A stretch of DNA of 10,388 nucleotides, taken from positions 1 through 10,388 of the forward strand of contig VBHI01000075.1 in the NCBI GenBank assembly GCA_005881495.1. Reading direction: 5' to 3'. Source of the stretch: Chloroflexota bacterium. GTDB taxonomy: Bacteria; Chloroflexota; Ktedonobacteria; Ktedonobacterales; Ktedonobacteraceae. This document shows, one piece after another, positions 6,282 to 10,388 of this stretch. How positions within the stretch are numbered: position 1 is the first letter of the stretch; every line of letters begins with the position of its first letter. The translations under genes and the position numbers were made by a program. The notes under the pieces were generated by a model. It had not been told where the DNA came from, did not search any database, and worked only from the letters and a program-made list of their open reading frames with translations.

Positions 6282-6818
6282 TTATCTGCGGCGTCGAGAT
6301 GACTTTTTCTTGCCGCCCTTGCGAGTATGGGGATATTCTGGTTCGCTTTCGGGATCGTACGAGGGATCAAGGCCGTATTTTTGGCGGACCGCCAGACGAT
6401 AACGTGCACGACGGGCGACATCGCGCGATGGGGCGTTTAACCGGCTGGTAAGCTGATTGACACTATGGACGCCGCCTCCCTGCTGGGCGACGGCCTGGCG
6501 CACTTCCCCGTCATTACTGTACATTTCTACTTCACGACCTGCTGCTCTGGCCTCGGCGGCCAGTCGCTTTATGACGCTATCGGCGGTTTCGCTATGTCGC
6601 GAATAGATGACGCGGATACGGCGGTCATGGCTTACCTGTTCACTTGTGCCGTCACCGTCAAAAACGACGATGACGTGATGGGGTGTATGACGGTAGCGAT
6701 TGACGAGCTGGGTAATGAGGGCCTCGCGGGCCGCAGCGAAGTTGTGCGTTTCGACGGTGCGAAACGTGGCGCTGTTCTTGATGATGTTGTAGCCATCGAC
6801 GAGTATATCCCGGCCCAT
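6282..6818 (-). CDS. YacP-like NYN-domain ribonuclease
   Basis: A 178-residue protein of the YacP/NYN group (PIN-like fold), whose Bacillus member Rae1 is a ribosome-associated endoribonuclease. Acidic and polar residues that fit the metal site are seen: DGYN (Asp8, Asn11), VVFDGDG (Asp54, Asp56), HSETADSVI (Asp80) and SNDGEVR (Asp103). The final 35 residues change character to Tyr/Pro/Glu and then a Lys/Arg-rich tail (KGGKKKSSRRRR), suited to RNA or ribosome contact. ATG 6818-6816 has AGGA 9 nt upstream. It is convergent with the GT2 operon and divergent from the tRNA-Asp gene. Cleavage of RNA is inferred from family; the substrate is unknown. The 124-residue plus-strand frame that overlaps it is a shadow. 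Confidence 0.9.
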   Translation of the reverse strand: MGRDILVDGYNIIKNSATFRTVETHNFAAAREALITQLVNRYRHTPHHVIVVFDGDGTSEQVSHDRRIRVIYSRHSETADSVIKRLAAEARAAGREVEMYSNDGEVRQAVAQQGGGVHSVNQLTSRLNAPSRDVARRARYRLAVRQKYGLDPSYDPESEPEYPHTRKGGKKKSSRRRR

Positions 6819-6850
6819 GGTTTTGCTTCCTACTTCTGATTTATTACATT

Positions 6851-6880
6851 ATCCTACCACTGAACGAATTTAGTGCGCAA
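6851..6880 (-). promoter_or_regulatory. Putative promoter of the NYN ribonuclease gene
   Basis: On the minus strand TTGCGC (6880-6875) and TAGGAT (6856-6851) are 18 nt apart, each matching the sigma-70 consensus at four of six positions. It lies back to back with the tRNA promoter and about 33 nt before the gene's start codon. Confidence 0.35.
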
Positions 6881-6885
6881 GGGGC

Positions 6886-6914
6886 TTGACAGAAATCCGC
6901 CTGTCTGTTATTAT
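6886..6914 (+). promoter_or_regulatory. Near-consensus sigma-70 promoter of tRNA-Asp
   Basis: A perfect TTGACA (6886-6891), a 17-nt spacer and TATTAT (6909-6914, five of six). The predicted start near 6921 leaves a 5' leader of about 40 nt before the tRNA. This is the strongest promoter in the window, as expected for a stable RNA gene. Confidence 0.85.
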
Positions 6915-6961
6915 CCTACTCGCAGCGGATGAACGATAAATCAAAGTCCGCTGCTCCACGA

Positions 6962-7035
6962 GGAGCCGTGGTGTAGTGGTCTAACATGTCTGCCTGTCAC
7001 GCAGAAGATCGCGGGTTCGAATCCCGTCGGTTCCG
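6962..7035 (+). tRNA. tRNA-Asp (GUC)
   Basis: The full cloverleaf can be drawn. The acceptor stem is GGAGCCG (6962-6968) with CGGTTCC (7028-7034) and discriminator G7035, normal for Asp. The D stem is GTGT/ACAT with AGTGGTCTA as loop. The anticodon stem TCTGC/GCAGA (6989-6993, 7001-7005) holds the loop CTGTCAC with anticodon GTC at 6996-6998. The variable region is AGATC, and the T arm is GCGGG-TTCGAAT-CCCGT. CCA is not encoded, so it is added after processing. A single tRNA with its own promoter. Confidence 0.97.
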
Positions 7036-7040
7036 CTGTT

Positions 7041-7076
7041 GCCACCGTCCCGTGACAAGCGTGCCGGTGGCTTCTT
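7041..7076 (+). terminator. Hairpin terminator of the tRNA-Asp transcript
   Basis: GCCACCG (7041-7047) pairs with CGGTGGC (7065-7071), and TTCTT follows. The hairpin begins five nt after the tRNA's last base. The T-tract is short, so strength is uncertain. Confidence 0.65.
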
Positions 7077-7171
7077 CATACTCAACAACCCCCGCAAGGA
7101 GCCGCAGGACCGGTAAAAACACGGGCCGGGGTGTGATGGCTGCGATCTCCTTCATCTCCACGTCGTAGTGC

Positions 7172-7198
7172 TGTCGTGGCTACTTGGGACATCCGTTC
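7172..7198 (+). repeat. IS left terminal inverted repeat
   Basis: It starts TGTCGTGGCTACTTGGGACA and matches the reverse complement of 8725-8751 at 23 of 27 positions, with an unbroken core CTACTTGGGACATC. It lies about 100 bp beyond the tRNA terminator hairpin. Confidence 0.85.
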
Positions 7199-7472
7199 GC
7201 TGAATCGGCCCTTTGCGTCAGTACGATATCTCGCTTTTATCACTTTCCTTGGTGAATTTATGTAATTGCCGAGAAAATCGAGAACAGGCATTCCCATTCT
7301 CAGTAAACGTCCATGAAGATGCCGAAGCCGTGCAGCAGAAACACGAAATGTTCGTCTGGTACGTCAGGGAAAACGAGGATAGCTATCTTACAAACAATTC
7401 ATGTTCAGGCACAATCAATGTGGTCCGCCAAACCTGCTTCATCCATCCTTTTCTGAACGCGCTCTCCAACGG
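7199..7472. other. Non-coding left portion of the IS
   Basis: This stretch of about 275 bases lies between the left inverted repeat and the transposase stop. Its frames on both strands are short, lack Shine-Dalgarno sequences and resemble no protein I know. I see no strong hairpin. It is unusually long for the 3' side of a single-ORF IS. Confidence 0.5.
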
Positions 7473-8591
7473 TTATGCCACCCTTCGGTAGTCATGGTGT
7501 AACCCGCCTAAGACTGGAACGGCGATCACCTTATCACTCTGGTTATGCGGGGGAGCAGACGGCACAGGGAGTTCTGGAATCTGCTGCTGGATGCCCTGAT
7601 GTGGTCGTGCCCGATTGAAATACGCGACGTAAGAGCGCAGGACACGATGCAGCTGCTTCTCATTGAGGATCAGTATGTGATCCAGGCACTCTCGCCGAAC
7701 ACTCCCCAGAAAGCGTTCACAGATCGCATTGGCCCGAGGCGCGTGATACGGTGTTTTAAGTAGCTTGATGCCGCTCGTTGCTGCAACACGAGCGAAACAG
7801 GGCCCAAACTTGCCATCATTATCGCGAATGAGATACTTTGGCGTTTGTCCATAGGGAGTCGCCTCCCGCAGTTGTTGTGCGGTCCAAGCGTCGGTAGGAG
7901 AGCGCGTCACACCGACATGGATGACTTTCCGAGATTGCAGTTCAATGATGAAAAACGCAAAGAGCGAACGAAAGAAGAGATCGGTGACCTGGAGAAAATC
8001 GCAGGCCCACATATCAGCAGCGTGATTATGGAGGAAGGTCGCCCACTTCTGCCCTCTCGGACGAGGCAGATGAACGTGCCTCATGTACTTCTGGATCGTT
8101 CGTTTGCACACGCGAATACCCAGCTTGAGCAACTCGCCTCGGATGCGCTCCGCTCCCCAGAGCCGATTATTGCTTGACATCTCCTTGATCAATGCGATCG
8201 TCTCTGGGGAGATCTTCGGCTGTCTCGAATCAGCCTTTGACCTGTGCTTCCAGAACAAGCGGTAAAGTTCCCGATGCCACCGAAGCAAGGTCTCCGGCTG
8301 CACAATGAAGAGTGCCTGCTTCCAGGTCCGAATCATCCTGGCCAGAAGCAACAAGAGGAACCTATCTGTCTTCTTGCAGGCCGGTCGTTTGACTTGCCGA
8401 TGGAGGATGATGAGTTGTTGCCGCAACAACGCGTTTTCGACAAGCAGTTCGGACTTCCCTTTGGCAAGGTCTGCTATCGTTCCAAACAGAAGGGAGGTGG
8501 AGCGCGGTTTCATCCAACGAACAATGCCACCGTAGAGTGCGTGAAAGCAAAGAGCTATTCGTTGTCTGAGAGGGATGAGAACATGGAACAC
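7473..8591 (-). CDS. IS transposase, rve/DDE integrase-core type
   Basis: A 372-residue transposase if started at GTG 8591-8589, which has AAAGGAG six nt upstream and opens FHVLIPLRQR. The frame stays open further upstream, across the IS end into flanking DNA, so the upstream ATG at 8819 cannot be the start. An ATG at 8513 would shorten it by 26 residues and has no good ribosome site. The order of parts is typical: ENALLRQQLIILHRQVKRP near 52-71, a helical DNA-binding region with WGAERIRGELLKLG (about 145-158), then the catalytic core. The acidic triad is Asp198 in WACDFLQV, Asp257 in IRDNDGKFG and Glu292 in NAICERFLGSVRREC (34 residues apart). The tail has the FNRARPHQG motif (325-333) and ends GGLHHDYRRVA. 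All catalytic residues are present, so it may be active. It would cut and join the IS ends by binding the terminal repeats. Confidence 0.9.
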   Translation of the reverse strand: MFHVLIPLRQRIALCFHALYGGIVRWMKPRSTSLLFGTIADLAKGKSELLVENALLRQQLIILHRQVKRPACKKTDRFLLLLLARMIRTWKQALFIVQPETLLRWHRELYRLFWKHRSKADSRQPKISPETIALIKEMSSNNRLWGAERIRGELLKLGIRVCKRTIQKYMRHVHLPRPRGQKWATFLHNHAADMWACDFLQVTDLFFRSLFAFFIIELQSRKVIHVGVTRSPTDAWTAQQLREATPYGQTPKYLIRDNDGKFGPCFARVAATSGIKLLKTPYHAPRANAICERFLGSVRRECLDHILILNEKQLHRVLRSYVAYFNRARPHQGIQQQIPELPVPSAPPHNQSDKVIAVPVLGGLHHDYRRVA

Positions 8592-8724
8592 AGGCTTCTC
8601 CTTTGCGAAGAGAATGAAAGGTACCAAAGTTTGAAATACATGAATGCTCTCTGATTCTACCTTTTCCGCCTCTCTCCTGCAAGCAGAATGGGACCAGTAG
8701 ATCCCTCTCAAGGTTCCTTTTTCT

Positions 8725-8751
8725 GAACAGATGTCCCAAGTAGACAGCACA
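8725..8751 (-). repeat. IS right terminal inverted repeat
   Basis: On the minus strand it starts TGTGCTGTCTACTTGGGACA. It lies on the transposase's upstream side, about 135 nt before the GTG start. On the plus strand it contains an ATG at 8731 that is in frame with the gene fragment to the right. Confidence 0.85.
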
Positions 8752-9309
8752 GGGGTGGAGCGGAACTCAGGCATCGGCCATTGGGCGACCAAGTGGGAAG
8801 TTGAACAGTATATTCGCAAGCTCAGCCTACCGGCGACGATGATCAGGCCGGCGGCCTTTATGGAGAATTACTACTCCGAGCAGACTGAAATCGGCATCTT
8901 GCAGGGTAAGTTCACGGACGCCGTCCGCGCCGACAAGCCGTATCAGACAATCGCCGTCGATGATATCGGCGCCTTTGTGGCCCTGGCGTTTGATCGCCCC
9001 AAAGAGTTCATCGGACAGGCCCTGGAGATTGCAGGAAGCGAACTGACCAATCCTCAGGCAGCCGAAGTCTTCAGTCGTGTCCTTGGCAAGCCGGTCGAGT
9101 TTGAGGAGCTTCCCATGCCGGTGGTTCAGAGCGTTCTGGGCGAAGAGTACTATCAGATGTACCGCTGGTTCAATGAGGAAGGGTTCAAGGCGGACATCGC
9201 GGAACTGCGTCGCCGCTACCCCGAGGTGCATCAGCACACGTTAGAGGAATGGTTGCGCAGCGAAGGGTGGCACAAGCGTGTCAGACGAGTTCAGGCTCCA
9301 ACAGGGTGA
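8752..9309 (+). pseudogene. NmrA/HSCARG-type NAD(P)-binding protein, 5' part removed at the IS end
   Basis: About 185 residues match the second half of NmrA-like (atypical short-chain dehydrogenase) proteins: ERNSGIGHWATKWEVEQYIR, LPATMIRPAAFMENYY, IAVDDIGAFVALAFDRP, EIAGSELTNPQAAEVFSRVLG and the closing MYRWFNEEGF..DI..LRRRYPEVHQHTLEEWL. Such proteins have about 290-300 residues and begin with a Rossmann GxxGxxG nucleotide site; that half is missing. Homology begins at the first codon outside the IS, at GVERNSG, so the IS boundary is the breakpoint. The left side of the IS does not carry the missing half. An ATG within the inverted repeat (8731) and a GTG at 8755 could allow translation of a 184-192-residue fragment, but neither has a ribosome site. 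Family members act as redox sensors or NAD(P)-binding reductase-like proteins; this remnant lacks the cofactor site and is most likely dead. Confidence 0.8.
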
Positions 9310-9366
9310 CTCGCAAATCGCCCTCAGCACCTCTCTACCCTCACTACTAGACAGAAACTGCACTGG

Positions 9367-9385
9367 CACCGTCCGCTCGACGGTG
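9367..9385. terminator. Small hairpin between convergent genes
   Basis: CACCGTC (9367-9373) pairs with GACGGTG (9379-9385) around a 5-nt loop in the 166-bp gap between the NmrA remnant and the opposing glutamate-synthase-like gene. TTAAAT follows on the plus strand; there is no T-run on either side. It could be a weak or Rho-assisted terminator. Nothing else is evident in this gap. Confidence 0.35.
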
Positions 9386-9475
9386 TTAAATATGTACCTC
9401 CAAGTAGCCAACAAAGTGGTTCATGTATGCAATACCTGGCCACAACGCGAGAGTCTCTATCCCAACCATTCACCA

Positions 9476-10388
9476 TCAGGCCTCCTGTCTCACCCAGGCC
9501 TCCTCCGGCATCAGGGCCTTGTGGCCAGCAGGTTGAATTTTGCGATAGACTCGCGCTGGAGGGTGAGAGGAGCCATCTACCGTAAGCAAGCGGACTAAAG
9601 AGATGCCAAAGATGGACTCGTTCTGCTCGAGGTAGGGCAGGATAAGCGTCCAGTCATCGACGGTAAGCGGGGTAAACTTGCCGCCGTTAAGCTGGTCATC
9701 GGCCACCCGGTGGTGCGGATCGCGAATGTAGATGGCCCCGCCTGAGGCGAGCGAGAAGAGATTACCGCCGGGATAGGGGGCATCCATATCCCGCAGTCTA
9801 CCATCCTCGTCGAAGGATACGCCATTCACGATGATGAAGCCCCCGTCATGCAGCGGGTCGCCGGCCATAAACGACTCGGCCAGGTAGTCCAGGCAGGTTC
9901 CGTTAATGACGACGCGCGGTTTCCCCACCGCGTTGATTAAGGGCCGCCCGGCAGCATTGCCCTGAATGAAGACGTCGCCGCCTTTCGCGCCATACATGAA
10001 AGTTTGCCCAACGTCTCCATAGACGACCAGTTTGCCTCCCTTCATGATCTGGGCAAGCTGATCCTGCGCACTGCCGTGAACGATCACTTCGGCACCATCA
10101 ATGCCTGAGGCCAGGTAGTCTCCGGGCGACCCGTATACATCGATGCGCAAGCTATCCGACAGCACTCCCATGCCACAACCAATGAAGCGGTGGCCACGTG
10201 TGTTGGCGACGATGAACCGGCGAAAGCCGCGCTGGTAGAGTGTTACTATGGCGCGCGCCAGCGAGTCATTCCCCTCGATTGGATAGGCGCGGGCGTCAAT
10301 GAGCAGCTTGACATCCTCTCTCTGGCAAGCTGGAAGCTGGTCGCCGTAACCGATGCAGGCGAATCCTGGTGAGCGAGCGTCGTGGATA
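9476..10388 (-). CDS. Glutamate synthase domain-3 (GXGXG beta-helix) protein, 5' end outside the window
   Basis: The frame is open from the stop at 9476 to the right edge, giving at least 303 residues. An internal Met codon at 10171 is not the start, because 72 codons upstream stay open and read as family sequence: LLIDARAYPIEG and RFIVANTRGHRFIGCGMG. It belongs to the GltB C-terminal (GXGXG, PF01493) family, a right-handed beta-helix built of Gly-rich repeats. Counted from Met10171 these include YGSPGDYLASGIDGA (13-27), GGKLVVYGDVGQ (45-56) and GGDVFIQGNAAGR (64-76). The stretch VDDWTLILPYLEQNESIFGI follows at 171-190. In full glutamate synthase this domain is structural, between the FMN barrel and partner subunits. 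Stand-alone versions accompany separate amidotransferase and FMN subunits (GlxBCD, archaeal-type GltB, N-methylglutamate synthase). Partners would be expected beyond the right edge; none can be seen here. The substrate is therefore undetermined. Confidence 0.85.
   Translation of the reverse strand, partial: IHDARSPGFACIGYGDQLPACQREDVKLLIDARAYPIEGNDSLARAIVTLYQRGFRRFIVANTRGHRFIGCGMGVLSDSLRIDVYGSPGDYLASGIDGAEVIVHGSAQDQLAQIMKGGKLVVYGDVGQTFMYGAKGGDVFIQGNAAGRPLINAVGKPRVVINGTCLDYLAESFMAGDPLHDGGFIIVNGVSFDEDGRLRDMDAPYPGGNLFSLASGGAIYIRDPHHRVADDQLNGGKFTPLTVDDWTLILPYLEQNESIFGISLVRLLTVDGSSHPPARVYRKIQPAGHKALMPEEAWVRQEA

Larger units (their letters stand above)
7172..8751 (-). mobile_element. Insertion sequence, single-ORF DDE transposase, TGT...ACA ends
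   Basis: An element of about 1,580 bp bounded by 27-bp imperfect terminal inverted repeats that begin TGT, as in the IS481/IS3 group. It holds one transposase reading leftward (7473-8591). The outermost matching base pair could be one base further out (7171/8752). I see no duplicated target bases: the left flank ends TAGTGC and the right flank begins GGGGTGG. The left 275 bp between the repeat and the transposase stop carry no supported gene. Family placement comes from the transposase type and end sequence, not from a database. Confidence 0.8.

Noticed and set aside
6465..6839. Plus-strand 124-codon frame
   Set aside because: Fully antisense to the NYN gene, whose acidic motifs are clear.
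7081..7171. Minus-strand frame between the tRNA hairpin and the IS with GC-rich third positions (reads DVEMKEIAAITPRPVFLP)
   Set aside because: It could be a gene remnant cut by the IS, but it would run without a stop into the tRNA antisense and matches no family I know; too short to support.
7449..7459. TTTTCTGAAC also found near the right IS end (8719-8728), as a possible inner repeat
   Set aside because: Same orientation, short and without extension of the match; treated as chance.
7166..8757. Target-site duplication around the IS
   Set aside because: The flanks TAGTGC and GGGGTGG share no direct repeat of four or more bases at either possible end.
8592..8819. Extended transposase start at ATG 8819
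   Set aside because: It lies outside the right inverted repeat, in the NmrA remnant. GTG 8591 with AAAGGAG is well placed inside the IS.
1..10388. CRISPR array, toxin-antitoxin, retron or phage-defence module
   Set aside because: No regularly spaced repeats, reverse transcriptase, nuclease-helicase or toxin-like small gene pairs were seen on either strand.

Overview
The window looks like chromosomal DNA of a soil Chloroflexota bacterium of the Ktedonobacteria type. This is inference: it rests on the gene mix, moderate GC content, a transposase type I associate with Ktedonobacter-like genomes, and start sites with clear purine-rich Shine-Dalgarno sequences. No search was run, so the taxon is a guess.

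Layout, left to right. (1) Positions 1-440: the 5' part of a minus-strand DUF1858 gene running off the left edge, with its extended -10 promoter, then two adjacent strong hairpins. (2) 441-2189, minus: a complete 582-residue acyl-CoA synthetase. (3) 2190-2430: a divergent intergenic region with two Crp/Fnr-like palindromes. (4) 2431-3120, plus: a Crp/Fnr-family regulator. (5) 3279-6216, plus: a tight three-gene operon of a UbiA-family polyprenyl-phosphate phosphoribosyltransferase-like enzyme, a UPF0104/LPG-synthase-type multi-spanning membrane protein and a polyprenol-phosphate mannose synthase-like GT2 enzyme. It ends at a bidirectional terminator. (6) 6282-6818, minus: a YacP-like NYN-domain ribonuclease. 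(7) 6886-7076: a near-consensus promoter, tRNA-Asp(GUC) and a hairpin. (8) 7172-8751: an insertion sequence with 27-bp terminal inverted repeats and one DDE transposase on the minus strand. (9) 8752-9309, plus: an NmrA/HSCARG-type gene cut exactly at the IS end, with its Rossmann half missing. (10) 9476-10388, minus: the C-terminal 303 residues of a glutamate-synthase domain-3 (GXGXG) protein that continues beyond the right edge.

How the genes work together: the three-gene operon is the clearest functional unit. Two of its members are predicted to load sugar phosphates or sugars onto polyprenyl phosphate at the inner leaflet, and the third is a plausible lipid-linked-sugar transporter or transferase scaffold, which suggests envelope glycan assembly. 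The Crp-like regulator sits between the acyl-CoA synthetase and this operon. Candidate palindromic sites occur on both of its sides, so it may control itself and its neighbours. The right third is accessory in character: next to a tRNA there is an IS, a truncated gene and no target duplication, which points to IS-linked loss of DNA. I found no CRISPR array, no defence or toxin system and no clearly new multi-gene system.
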